This document shows positions 49,074 through 57,319 of a stretch of DNA of 64,000 bases, piece by piece. The stretch is from Nocardia ninae NBRC 108245. GTDB lineage: Bacteria; Actinomycetota; Actinomycetes; Mycobacteriales; Mycobacteriaceae. The translations under genes were made by a program, and so were the position numbers. The DNA lies in contig NZ_BJXA01000001.1 of assembly GCF_007990755.1 (NCBI RefSeq), positions 186,001 to 250,000 of the forward strand, read 5' to 3'. The first letter of the stretch is position 1, and each line of letters opens with the position of its first letter. A model generated the notes under the pieces. That model was not told where the DNA came from. It saw nothing but the letters and a program-made list of their open reading frames with translations, and made no database searches.

Positions 49074-50903
49074 TCAGCGCACGGTGATCACGCGGCTGTG
49101 CCAGCCGGTGGAGCCGTCGGGGAATGGTGGGGTGCGACGGTCGGTTTGGGTGATGCCGTCGCGGTCGGTGGCCCGGACACGCAGGGTGTGCGCGCCGGGG
49201 GTGGCGGCCCAGCGCCAGGTCCACAGGCGCCAGGTGTCGGTGGAGTATTCGTCGGCGAGGGCGGCCGGTTGCCACGGTTGATCGTCGACCTGGACTTCGA
49301 CGGCGTCGATACCGCGGTGCTGGGCCCAGGCGACCCCGGCGACGATGACGTCGCCGGCGGGCACGGTGGCGAAGGCGGCGGGGACATCGATCCGCGCTGC
49401 GGTCTTGATGAGTGCCTGTGCCGCCCAACCTCGTTCGGTCCAGTATGCCTCGGCGCGGTCGAATCGGGTGAGCTCGAGGTCGATGACCCACTTGGTGGCG
49501 GAGACGTACCCGTACAGGCCCGGGACGATCAGTCGGGCGGGGTAGCCGTGCGCGATCGGCAGCGGTTCGCCGTTCATGCCGACCGCCAGCAGTGCGTCAC
49601 GACCGTCGGTGACCGCGGAAACCGGTGTGCTCGCAGTGAATCCGTCGATACTGCGGGATAGCAGCATGTCGGCCTCGGGATGGACACCTGCCTCGGCGAG
49701 CAGATCCGCCAGCCGGTACCCCGTCCAGACAGCGGTGCCCGCCAGCTCGCCGCCGACTTCGTTGGACACGCAGGTCATGGTGATCATCCGCTCGACCGCC
49801 ACTCGTTGTCGTAACTGGTCGAAGTCTAATTCCATTGGCCGATCTACCATTCCGTGGATGCGCAGCCGCCAATCACCACTCGTCAGCGCAGGCAATTGCA
49901 AGGCAGTGTCGACACGATAGAAGCGATCGTTCGGCGTCACGAAGTCGGTCAGCCCTGGAACCGCCAGCCGCGCACCGGATCCCAGTGGCGCAGCCGGAAC
50001 CGCTCGCGGGACAATGAAACCGGCCCGGTCGGCCACCACATCACGCAGCCGCGCGCCTATCCACTGCCCGGCAACGGTCGCGCCCACGGCTACGGCTCCC
50101 ACTCCCGCTGACAGCAGAAGAAACCGACGTCGCGAGGCCTTTGCCGGAGCCGAAGCGCCGTCCGAGCGGGTTCGGCCGTGGCGCCGCGGCGAATGCCTGC
50201 CAGCCATCGTGTTCGCGGAGTGACTCGACGGATCGACCGTTGCAGCGGTCATTCCGGTGGACCGCGCAAGAATCGGCGGGCTCGGTGGGTCGATGGGCGG
50301 TGCAGACAAAGACTGGTCGATTCCGCCGGATCCTGCCGCATGGGCGCGCGCCGCCGTGTCGCCATTCGCCGACCTATCGGCGTCCGCTATTGGACCGGCG
50401 CTCGGGGGTACAGCGGCACCGGCCACTGGTTCATCCCCTCGACCATCCGAGCCCCGGCCGATCAGCAAGCGCAGGACGATCACCCCCGCCGCGACGCCGA
50501 CTACGGTCGGTAGCGCGAACCATCCTGTCGCGGTGGGGCGTTGCAGTGCGGCTCCGAGGACGACACCGCCGAGCAGAATCAGCAGCACGCTCCCGAGCGG
50601 GCGTCGTCGCTCCAGCAGCCCGAGGATCGCCGCGAAGACGACCATCACCCCGGCCATCGACAGGAACAGGGCGAGTTTGTCGTTGCTGCCGAAACGGCGG
50701 ATTGCCGCGTCCTTCAACGCATGTGGCGTATGGTCGACCACCGAGGCGCCCATCGCGTAGAACGGTGAGGCGGCGGGGTCGATGAGTGCGGCGATCAGAT
50801 GGCCGACACCCAAGACGGTGAGTGCGGCGAGCACCCCGGCCAGAGCTGCCGACGGTCTGTGGAGCGCGTGTCTCGGACGTGCTTGGGCCCCAAGCTTTTT
50901 CAT
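49074..50903 (-). CDS. Sulfite-oxidase-family molybdopterin oxidoreductase with membrane N-terminus
   Basis: A 609-residue protein. Residues ~20-150 contain about four transmembrane helices (SAALAGVLAALTVLGVGHLIAALI, LALFLSMAGVMVVFAAILGLL, LGSVLLILLGGVVLGAAL). A ~100-residue disordered linker follows, then SRRRFLLLSAGVGAVAVGATV, a second helix of signal type. The external domain is a Mo-cofactor-binding sulfite-oxidase-like unit (LQLPALTSGDWRLRIHGMVDRP, MITMTCVSNEVGGELAGTAVWTG with the Mo-Cys, YPARLIVPGLYGYVSATKWV) and a C-terminal dimerisation domain. In mycobacteria such proteins are SigK-controlled. It is last in the fas1-sigK-rskA gene order, 49 bp after rskA. Confidence 0.92.
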   Translation of the reverse strand: MKKLGAQARPRHALHRPSAALAGVLAALTVLGVGHLIAALIDPAASPFYAMGASVVDHTPHALKDAAIRRFGSNDKLALFLSMAGVMVVFAAILGLLERRRPLGSVLLILLGGVVLGAALQRPTATGWFALPTVVGVAAGVIVLRLLIGRGSDGRGDEPVAGAAVPPSAGPIADADRSANGDTAARAHAAGSGGIDQSLSAPPIDPPSPPILARSTGMTAATVDPSSHSANTMAGRHSPRRHGRTRSDGASAPAKASRRRFLLLSAGVGAVAVGATVAGQWIGARLRDVVADRAGFIVPRAVPAAPLGSGARLAVPGLTDFVTPNDRFYRVDTALQLPALTSGDWRLRIHGMVDRPMELDFDQLRQRVAVERMITMTCVSNEVGGELAGTAVWTGYRLADLLAEAGVHPEADMLLSRSIDGFTASTPVSAVTDGRDALLAVGMNGEPLPIAHGYPARLIVPGLYGYVSATKWVIDLELTRFDRAEAYWTERGWAAQALIKTAARIDVPAAFATVPAGDVIVAGVAWAQHRGIDAVEVQVDDQPWQPAALADEYSTDTWRLWTWRWAATPGAHTLRVRATDRDGITQTDRRTPPFPDGSTGWHSRVITVR

Positions 50904-50952
50904 CGCAGGCTCCTGTTGTTCGTGGGGAGCTGCGACTCGCGTAGCAGCTCGG

Positions 50953-51960
50953 TCAGGCGAGATTCACGCTCGCGATCGGGTCTCCGGTCGGTATCGGGGA
51001 ACCGGTGGACGGCTCGACCGTGACGGCCAAGGTGTCGACCGGGTCGAAGCGGGTCACCAAAGCGGGACCGGTGGAAGGCAATTCGGTCAGCACACCGGCC
51101 GATTGCGCCTGTCCACCCAGGGGCACCAACCAGACCTGATAAGCCCGGTCCGGTGACGGTGCCGGTACGGACTCGAAAGATACTGTGGCAGCAGCGATTC
51201 GAGCCGAGGTACGGACAGTGAGCGTGCCGCCGCCCGCGACCGGGACCGACTTCACCGTGACGTCGGGTTGCTCGAGCACCATCTGCGCGGTCAACGCCGG
51301 TGCGCCCGGGTCGCCGGCACGGTTCACCAGCACGCCCACGCCAGCGCCGATCGCCACGACCACCGCGACCGCCGCCGCCAGCCAGCGCAGCCGCTGGAAC
51401 CGTTTGTGGTCCGCAGCCGCTTCCTCGGCCTGGTGGAAGCCGTTGCGGCCGCCGCCCGAATCACCGGGTGCGTCATTGCCCCAGCGGAATGGATTGCGAA
51501 CCTTGCCCGGCGGGTCAGTCGGGTGCAATCCATTGCCCCTAGCGCCCCGTCCAACTCTTTGCTCGTCGACCTGGGGCAATCGACTAGGCCCTTCCCCCGG
51601 CATCCCGGCTGCCCCGCCGGACCGCGGCAATCGGTCAACCCCCGGATCTGATGCACCAGTTGCCTCTGCAGAACAGTGGAAACCATCGCGGCGCTCGCCC
51701 AACGGACCAGCTGCTTCATCCAACGCCCGCAGCAACGTCGTTTCCAACTCCGGCGGCGGCGGCGTCGCATCCAGCACCGTCAACGCCGCCAACGTTTCCC
51801 GCACCCCGAAAACGATCGAGGCAAAGGCATCCACGGTAACCGGGTCGGCTTCGCGAAGCCGATGCTCGATACTGCGCCGCTCGAGCTCGGCAACCGCATC
51901 CATCGCGTACGGATAAGCCAGGTCGAGCAGGTCGCTCCCGCGCTGCCCGTTCTCGCTCAT
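50953..51960 (-). CDS. rskA: Anti-sigma-K factor RskA
   Basis: A 335-residue membrane anti-sigma factor. The N-terminal anti-sigma region reads LLDLAYPYAMDAVAELERRSIEHRLREADPVTVDAFASIVFGVRETLAALTVLDATPPPP. A disordered insert of ~95 residues follows, then one transmembrane helix (LRWLAAAVAVVVAIGAGVGVLV, residues ~195-216) and the external RskA domain (VMLEQPDVTVKSVPVAGG-like, SPDRAYQVWLVPLGGQAQSAGVL). It holds SigK inactive until cleaved by regulated proteolysis, as known in mycobacteria. The insert is unusual for RskA, which is normally ~230 residues. It lies 52 bp downstream of sigK. Confidence 0.93.
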   Translation of the reverse strand: MSENGQRGSDLLDLAYPYAMDAVAELERRSIEHRLREADPVTVDAFASIVFGVRETLAALTVLDATPPPPELETTLLRALDEAAGPLGERRDGFHCSAEATGASDPGVDRLPRSGGAAGMPGEGPSRLPQVDEQRVGRGARGNGLHPTDPPGKVRNPFRWGNDAPGDSGGGRNGFHQAEEAAADHKRFQRLRWLAAAVAVVVAIGAGVGVLVNRAGDPGAPALTAQMVLEQPDVTVKSVPVAGGGTLTVRTSARIAAATVSFESVPAPSPDRAYQVWLVPLGGQAQSAGVLTELPSTGPALVTRFDPVDTLAVTVEPSTGSPIPTGDPIASVNLA

Positions 51961-52012
51961 GCCCGCACCGCGCAGCCGGAAGTACCGCGCCGTGACAGGA
52001 TTCGCTTCCTGC

Positions 52013-52684
52013 TCATGCGGTCTCGCCTCCTGTCAAACAGTCCTCGAGCCGCTTCAAACCGTCCCGAATCCGGCTCTTGATCGTCGGCAACGGAACTTCG
52101 AGATGGTCGGCGACCTCGCTGTAGGTCCGGCCGCTGTAATAGGCCAACCCGACGGCTTCGCGCTGGATCGCGGTCAACGTGTCCAGGCAGTCGAGCACCG
52201 ACTGCTCGTCGAGCAGCTGTCCGACCTCCTCGGCGACGACATCGTGGTCGCGGCCCAGATTCGCTTGGCCGTAGACGATGTCGCGGCTGGCGGCGGACTG
52301 CTCGCGGCGCACCCGGTCCACCGCCCGCCGATGGGCCAGCATCATCAGCCAGCCCATCGGACTGGACAGCTTCCGGTCGTACCCCGTCGCCAGCGACCAC
52401 GCCTGCAGATACACCTCCTGGGTGATCTCCTCGGCCGCGGCGTGACTGCGCAGGATCCGCAGCGCCAAGCCGAAGACGCGGTGGCTGGTCGCGCGGTAGA
52501 ACTCGGTGAAGGCGTCGCGGTCGCCGGTGGCGATCGCATCGAGCAGCTCGATCAGCCGCCGCGTCCGCGCCGCCTCCTCCGGATCCTCCCGGGCCGGGCA
52601 CGACGGTGTCACCGGTGGCCCGCCCGCGCCGGTGTTGCGGCGCAGGCGGATCGCGGTGAGCTTCGGTTCATTCGGCATGGTCAC
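52013..52684 (-). CDS. sigK: ECF RNA polymerase sigma factor SigK
   Basis: A 223-residue ECF sigma factor. Region 2 is GDRDAFTEFYRATSHRVFGLALRILRSHAAAEEITQEVYLQAWSLA and region 4 is LTAIQREAVGLAYYSGRTYSEVADHLEVPLPTIKSRIRDGLKRLEDCL. The identity is supported by the neighbours: rskA immediately downstream, and a fasciclin lipoprotein and a molybdopterin enzyme, both known SigK targets in mycobacteria. Cys residues in SigK can form a redox disulphide; one is present in DCLDTL and one in EDCL. ATG 52684 or 52678. It ends the stretch that starts at the fasciclin gene. Confidence 0.94.
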   Translation of the reverse strand: MTMPNEPKLTAIRLRRNTGAGGPPVTPSCPAREDPEEAARTRRLIELLDAIATGDRDAFTEFYRATSHRVFGLALRILRSHAAAEEITQEVYLQAWSLATGYDRKLSSPMGWLMMLAHRRAVDRVRREQSAASRDIVYGQANLGRDHDVVAEEVGQLLDEQSVLDCLDTLTAIQREAVGLAYYSGRTYSEVADHLEVPLPTIKSRIRDGLKRLEDCLTGGETA

Positions 52685-52792
52685 CTCCGCATCGATCGAT
52701 GGCGGGGGCGAACAGGGAATGGATCTGCGGCAGCAACACGTCGAGCTCGACTCCTGATGGGAGGGACCATTCCGAACCAGTGCGTAGCGAGG

Positions 52793-53428
52793 CTACGCGG
52801 CGGGCGGCATCAGCACGGTGTCGATCATGTATACCGTCGCATTTGCCGTCTTCACGCCGCCGCAGATCACCGAGGCGTCGGCGACCTTGATGTCGTCACC
52901 GGTGCGGGTGACGGTCACGTTCGCGCCCTCGACCGTCTTGTGCGTGCCCGCGATCTTGTCCGGCGCGACCTGGCCCGGCACCACGTGATAGGTGAGAATC
53001 TTGGTCAACGTGGCCGAGTCCGTCTTCAGCGAATTCACCGTCGCCGGGTCGATTTTGGCGAACGCCGCGTCGACCGGGGCGAACACGGTGAACTGGCCAC
53101 CGTTGAGGGTGTCGACCAGATTCACCTGCGGATTGAGCTGACCGGATACCGCGGCGACCAACGTCGTCAGCAACGGGTTGTGGGAAGCCGCGGTGGCGAC
53201 CGGGTCCTGTGCCATGCCGCTGACCGAGCCTGCACCGGTCGGTACCTGCTGGGCGTAGGTCTTGCAGCCCGCGCCGACCAGGTCGCCGGACGCGGCGGTC
53301 GACATGGTCGGCGCGGCGGTGGTCGAGGGGGCCGCGGAGTCGTCGGACTTGTCACTCGAACAGGCCGAGGCACCCACTACCGCGGTCAGCAGCATCGCCG
53401 CCACGACCGAACGTCGCATTGCAGTCAT
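52793..53428 (-). CDS. Fasciclin-domain lipoprotein, MPT70/MPT83-like
   Basis: A 211-residue lipoprotein. Signal and lipobox: [20 protein letters not shown], with Cys ~23 acylated, then a Ser/Thr-rich linker. The FAS1 domain shows [63 protein letters not shown] and [23 protein letters not shown]. It is a homologue of mycobacterial MPT83/MPT70 and a predicted member of the SigK regulon. It is likely exposed on the cell surface. The ATG at 53428 is the natural signal start. It is the first gene of the SigK locus. Confidence 0.95.
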   Translation of the reverse strand: MTAMRRSVVAAMLLTAVVGASACSSDKSDDSAAPSTTAAPTMSTAASGDLVGAGCKTYAQQVPTGAGSVSGMAQDPVATAASHNPLLTTLVAAVSGQLNPQVNLVDTLNGGQFTVFAPVDAAFAKIDPATVNSLKTDSATLTKILTYHVVPGQVAPDKIAGTHKTVEGANVTVTRTGDDIKVADASVICGGVKTANATVYMIDTVLMPPAA

Positions 53429-53537
53429 CGTGTTTTCGCTTCCGTCGAGACGGCTGGTAGCCGTGCTGGGAGTGGACGGAACGGAATTCGCCTGGGTCGG
53501 TGGTCCGGATGGGTCGGATCTCCCGCCGATTTCTCAG

Positions 53538-53732
53538 CTAACGGTCGGCACGCGGGTCGAGGACCATCGAACCGTCCTGGACGAGGGTGCTACGGGCGCG
53601 CCGACGGACCCGGCAGATGTCCACCGAACAGTCCAAATGGATCTGCATCGCCCGATGAGCCCGCGCGGCCGACATCGGGCCGGGATCGATCCCGCACTCA
53701 GCGATACCCGCATCCATGGCAACTGTCTGCAT
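53538..53732 (-). CDS. Small conserved-looking protein, 64 residues
   Basis: ATG at 53732 with a strong AAAGGAG site seven bases upstream. The peptide MQTVAMDAGIAECGIDPGPM continues to IHLDCSVDICRVRRRARSTLVQDGSMVLDPRADR. The C-terminal CSVDICRVRRRARSTLV stretch looks conserved and may bind metal or nucleic acid through its two Cys residues, but I recognise no named family. It lies between the fasciclin gene and the thioesterase gene, on the same strand as the SigK locus. Confidence 0.7.
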   Translation of the reverse strand: MQTVAMDAGIAECGIDPGPMSAARAHRAMQIHLDCSVDICRVRRRARSTLVQDGSMVLDPRADR

Positions 53733-53909
53733 CTGTTTCTCCTTTCGCCGGGGCACTCGCCGTTCGCCGGGAGCGCACATCCATCAGTCCTCACCGAGTA
53801 CTTCGTACTGCTGCCAGCAAAGGACTGGCTAGTTTCTCGAGCGGGCGGTAAGGCCGCGAAGATCGCGTGCGAGCTCGCCCATGCCCCGTTCGACAGGCAG
53901 GATCGTGGG

Positions 53910-54713
53910 ATGACTACTACGGCGGGTTTCGTATTCGACCGCGATACGACCAGCGAACCGGTTGGGGAGCACGAGTTCGGGCTGACGTTGTCGGACCGGT
54001 GGACCACCTTCATCGGCACTTCGAATGGAGGGTATCTGCTTGCCAGCTGTTTGCAGGCACTACGGCGCGAGTTGCCACAGCCTGATTTGCTGTCCGCGTC
54101 AGCACATTTCCTGCGCCCCGGCAGTCCCGGTCCCGCACGGATCACCACCGACATCGCCCGGGTCGGGCGTCGCACCGCGACCGGGCAGGCGACGCTGCTG
54201 CGCGACGATCGCGAAATCCTGCGTGTACTAGCCACTTTCACCGATCTGGCGGCCGCGGAAGGGCCGACGCTGGTCCGCGGTGAACCGCCGGTGTTGCCGC
54301 CGCCGGAGCAGTGCTTCGATCCCGCCGACAGTTATCCGAGCAAGCCGCCGACGCTCTTCGAACGGGTCGAGATCCGGATTCCGGAGGTACCCGGGTTCTG
54401 GCGCGGTGAGCCCGGCGGCACCACCGCCTCCGAGTTCTGGATGCGGCTCGCCGATGGCCGTGCGGCCGATCCGATCGCTCTCGCGTGCCTGGTCGACGCC
54501 GCCGCGCCGATCGTTTTCGACCTCGGGGTCTCCGGGTCGGCCACGATCGAACTGACCGTGCATATCCGCAAACGTCCCGCACCCGGTTGGTTGGCGTGTC
54601 GCGTGTCCACCAACTATCTGATGGACGGGTTCCACGACGAGGACTTCGAGATCTGGGACAGCACCGGGGTTTTGGTTGCCCAGTCGCGGCAGCTGGCGAT
54701 CGTTTCGACGTAA
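53910..54713 (+). CDS. Thioesterase family protein (TesB-like acyl-CoA thioesterase)
   Basis: A 267-residue double-hotdog thioesterase. The N-terminal hotdog has FGLTLSDRWTTFIGTSNGGYLLASCLQALRRELPQPDLLSASAHFLRPGSPGPARITTDIARVGRRTATGQATLL, and the second has FWMRLADGRAADPIALACLVDAAAPIVFDLGVSGSATIELTVHIRKRPAPGWLACRVSTNYLMDGFHDEDFEIWDSTGVLVAQSRQLA, ending with the typical QSRQLA. It hydrolyses acyl-CoA to free acid. ATG at 53910. The plus-strand frame is open much further upstream but protein-like sequence starts here. Confidence 0.92.
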   Translation: MTTTAGFVFDRDTTSEPVGEHEFGLTLSDRWTTFIGTSNGGYLLASCLQALRRELPQPDLLSASAHFLRPGSPGPARITTDIARVGRRTATGQATLLRDDREILRVLATFTDLAAAEGPTLVRGEPPVLPPPEQCFDPADSYPSKPPTLFERVEIRIPEVPGFWRGEPGGTTASEFWMRLADGRAADPIALACLVDAAAPIVFDLGVSGSATIELTVHIRKRPAPGWLACRVSTNYLMDGFHDEDFEIWDSTGVLVAQSRQLAIVST

Positions 54714-54730
54714 GCCGGCGCGAGGGGTCG

Positions 54731-55170
54731 GGCAGCGCATGAGTGGCGCACCATGGAGTGTCATTCTCGGCTGTTGCCGCAGTCATGTGCCACTTTGGGT
54801 GCCCCGGGCCAGGGCGGTGATCAGGCAGCTCGATCCCCGCCCAGCAGAAGTGGCGAGCCGGTCATGTTGCTCGGGCCCGCCAGGCCGGTGCGGTGAACGG
54901 CGTGCATGTGGCGCCGCAATCGCATACGCGCTGCGCACCGCGGGCCGACAAGATTCCCGACACCGTTCCAGTTCCGGTGCGCCCCTCGCAGTGCGGCCCC
55001 GCGGCGAGGGACATGCCCGCCTAACCGCCACCACGTCCCACTTGCCGCCCACATGGGCCGGATCTGTTGCTGAGCAAGACACGATGGCGCCACCACTCAC
55101 TTCGGCACCACCATGTCCCATGCGCCGCCGACCCGAGCCAGACTTGTTGCTGTGCGGGACATGACGGTCA
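54731..55170. repeat. Mixed palindromic repeats in a 454-bp gene-free gap
   Basis: It contains one GAGTGGCGCACCATGG...CATGTGCCACT element (54731-54786), a short GGGACATGCCC...ACGTCCC palindrome (55012-55040), a full GGGACAT copy on the minus strand (55076-55119) and a half copy (GGGACATGACGG at 55147). No gene in this gap can be supported. Confidence 0.65.
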
Positions 55171-55800
55171 GGTGGGTGGGGCGATTTTCGCGATGGATAC
55201 CGGCCCCGGACCGGCGGTGACCGTGACGAACTGGCGGTAGGTGCGGATTGCGGAGGCGGGGCGGATTTCGGTGATGACCACGTCGAACCGGCCGTCGGCC
55301 ATGGGGGTGACCAGTACGCAGTGCTGGGTGCCTGCGGGGACGGAGTTGATGCCCGCGCTGATCACGTCGATCGAGGGGACGGCCGCGTCCGGGGTGGTCA
55401 CCGCTCGTGCGTCGGCACCGGATCGGGACACGTAGTAGGCGTATTGGAAGGCCAGGATGACGTCGGGTCCCGAGGCGGTCGAGCCGGTTCCGTTGCCGCG
55501 CACCAGCTGGTCGTTCCTGGTCGGCTGGCAAGACGGTGCGCCGCCGAGCACCGGATCCACGTAGGTGGCCGACTGTCGCGGCGGGCTCGCGGCCGCCGTG
55601 TAGACCAGCACGACCGCCACCGCCGCCATCGAACCGACCACCGCGGCCGAGCCGACCAGAAAGGGTCGTCCGCTGCGCTGTGCGTGCCAGCGTTGGGGTC
55701 GTGGTGGCGGAATCATGCCCGGCCACAACGGTTCTGCTGCCGTGTGCCGCCCGCGCTGCGCGGCGGCACTCCCCCCGGAGACGTTGGACGACGACATCAT
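55168..55800 (-). CDS. Membrane-anchored protein of unknown function
   Basis: A 210-residue protein. The N-terminal ~45 residues are disordered and basic, a transmembrane helix follows (LVGSAAVVGSMAAVAVVLVY, residues ~48-67), and the external part has two Cys residues (APSCQPT and QHCVLVT) and a strand-rich domain (DVILAFQYAYYVSRS, VPSIDVISAGINSVPAGTQHCVLV, DVVITEIRPASAIRTYRQFVTV). I know such domains only as unnamed mycobacterial/nocardial families. The first start is ATG 55800 or 55797. Confidence 0.78.
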   Translation of the reverse strand: MMSSSNVSGGSAAAQRGRHTAAEPLWPGMIPPPRPQRWHAQRSGRPFLVGSAAVVGSMAAVAVVLVYTAAASPPRQSATYVDPVLGGAPSCQPTRNDQLVRGNGTGSTASGPDVILAFQYAYYVSRSGADARAVTTPDAAVPSIDVISAGINSVPAGTQHCVLVTPMADGRFDVVITEIRPASAIRTYRQFVTVTAGPGPVSIAKIAPPT

Positions 55801-56086
55801 TGCGCCGCACCCCCTTTACCGGTGCCTACTCTGCGCCGCCGGACACCCCTCAATGCCGTTGCGCAGTAACAACATTGCACACCTTTGCACGCCGTGCCGG
55901 TCGAATGAGCTACAGACCGCTCCGCCGGTTTCCTTGGCGCGCTTCGCCGGTCGGCGTCGGGCGGAGCGCGAACCCGGAATTCGCCGCAACAGCTACCGCG
56001 CCACGGACCGGTTCCGTCGCACGCGACACCGGGCATGGCCGCGCCGACCCGCCCACTCTCCGCCGGCACGTCGATACGCTGCCGGA

Positions 56087-56134
56087 CGGACATGGCGGTG
56101 GCAACGGTCGAGTAACTCCCTCGGTGCTGTCCCG
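56087..56134 (+). repeat. Dispersed GGGACAT...TGTCCC element, copy near 56.1 kb
   Basis: CGGACATGGCGGTGGCAACG to CGGTGCTGTCCCG, closely matching copy A. It ends 24 bp before the GTG of the SLOG gene, so it could sit within its promoter or 5' leader. The rest of the 55801-56157 gap shows nothing. Confidence 0.7.
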
Positions 56135-56157
56135 CTCGGATTCGAGGAGGGTGGCCG

Positions 56158-56631
56158 GTGCGGCAAGTCGCGGTGTGTGGACCGAGGGAATGCAGTGACG
56201 TCGAGGCGCAATGGGCACGGAGGGTCGGCCAGTTGCTGGCCGAGGCCGGGGTGACCGTGCTGTGCGGAGGCGGCGGTGGGGTGATGGCCGCCGTAGCGGA
56301 GGGCGCGTCCGGCGAGGGCGGGCTGGTGATCGGGGTGCGGCCGGATACCGAGCGCGAGGCGGTGTGCGCCGGTTTGTCGGCGGTGCTGTTCACCGGTATG
56401 GGTGAGGCGCGCAACGCGATCCTGGTGGCGTCGGCGGACGCGGTGATCATCGTCGGCGGATCGTGGGGCACGTTGTCGGAACTCGCTCTTGCTCGACATC
56501 GCGGCGGTATACCGGTCGTTTCGCTCGGCGGCTGGCAGCTGCTCGATGGCGACGGAAACCCTTTGGACGCAAGCATTTCAGTGAATGATCCCGCCGATGC
56601 CGTCGCGCGTGTACTAGGGGCAGGCAGCTAG
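56158..56631 (+). CDS. SLOG/LOG-like protein (TIGR00725 type)
   Basis: A 157-residue Rossmann-type protein: VAVCGPRECSDVEAQWARRVGQLLAEAGVTVLCGGGGGVMAAVAEGASGEGG, then VIGVRPDTEREA, FTGMGEARNAILVASADAVIIVGGSWGTLSELALARHRGGIPVVSLGGW. The GGGGGVM and GGSWGTLSE segments match the SLOG nucleotide-binding sites found in LOG proteins and DprA. The TIGR00725 type has been linked to binding or sensing nucleotide derivatives. GTG at 56158 is the natural start. Confidence 0.88.
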   Translation: MRQVAVCGPRECSDVEAQWARRVGQLLAEAGVTVLCGGGGGVMAAVAEGASGEGGLVIGVRPDTEREAVCAGLSAVLFTGMGEARNAILVASADAVIIVGGSWGTLSELALARHRGGIPVVSLGGWQLLDGDGNPLDASISVNDPADAVARVLGAGS

Positions 56632-56839
56632 CTTTACGAGTCGCGAACACCCGCCCGGCCGTGCGCACGGCGACCCCGACCGCGGCGCGCTCCGACCGGC
56701 CGCCCGCTCCGGGCCCACCCCCCGCAATCCCCGTCGACGGTGCCATCGAGCGCGAAACCCGTGCGGCATCGCGGGAACGACAGTCCAGTGTTGGTCGACG
56801 CCTACTGATAGTTGTCGACGCACTACTGACCCGCCGGGG

Positions 56840-57133
56840 ATGGCAGATCGGCGACGAAAGTCCCGCCCGGCACACCTGATCGAGGTGTGCGCGGCATTGT
56901 GGCAACTCGGCCACGCCGGCGTGCTCGACGGAATAGACGACCACGCCGCGGCGGCCGAAGCCGTCGCGGCGGCCGATATCGGACTCGTCCACGACGAACC
57001 CACCGTGGAACGGATAACCGAGACGGCCATCGTCGGAACGATTCTCGGCGACACCATGCTCTCCGCGCTGCGCAGGCCGGCTCAGGAACACGTCTCCGGG
57101 GTACTGCTCTCCGGTGACGAGCGGAAGGGCTGA
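56840..57133 (+). CDS. Hypothetical 97-residue protein
   Basis: ATG at 56840, with only GGGG in reach as a weak ribosome site. MADRRRKSRPAHLIEVCAAL and GVLDGIDDHAAAAEAVAAADIGLVHDEPTVERITETAIVGTILGDTMLSALRRPA look like a real helical protein, but no family is recognised. The preceding gap 56632-56839 holds no other clear gene. The following gap 57134-57319 is empty by my reading. Confidence 0.5.
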   Translation: MADRRRKSRPAHLIEVCAALWQLGHAGVLDGIDDHAAAAEAVAAADIGLVHDEPTVERITETAIVGTILGDTMLSALRRPAQEHVSGVLLSGDERKG

Positions 57134-57319
57134 GCCGCCCGCTCTCCGGCATCGGGTCGAAGCTCGTCGCAGCCGAACCGCATTGCGAGCCTGATTCCGG
57201 TCGGTGACGATGCGCGCGGCGTCACAGAGCTCGGCGCACGCCCCCGGCGTCAGGTCGGCACGATCTCCGCGAGAGCCGATTCAGGGAAACCGCGCTGCCG
57301 AGCGCACATTCGCCCCCGG

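Noticed and set aside
55797-56576. 259-residue minus-strand frame across the SLOG gene
   Set aside because: Shadow of the SLOG gene and upstream gap; Pro/Ser/Thr-rich without domain.
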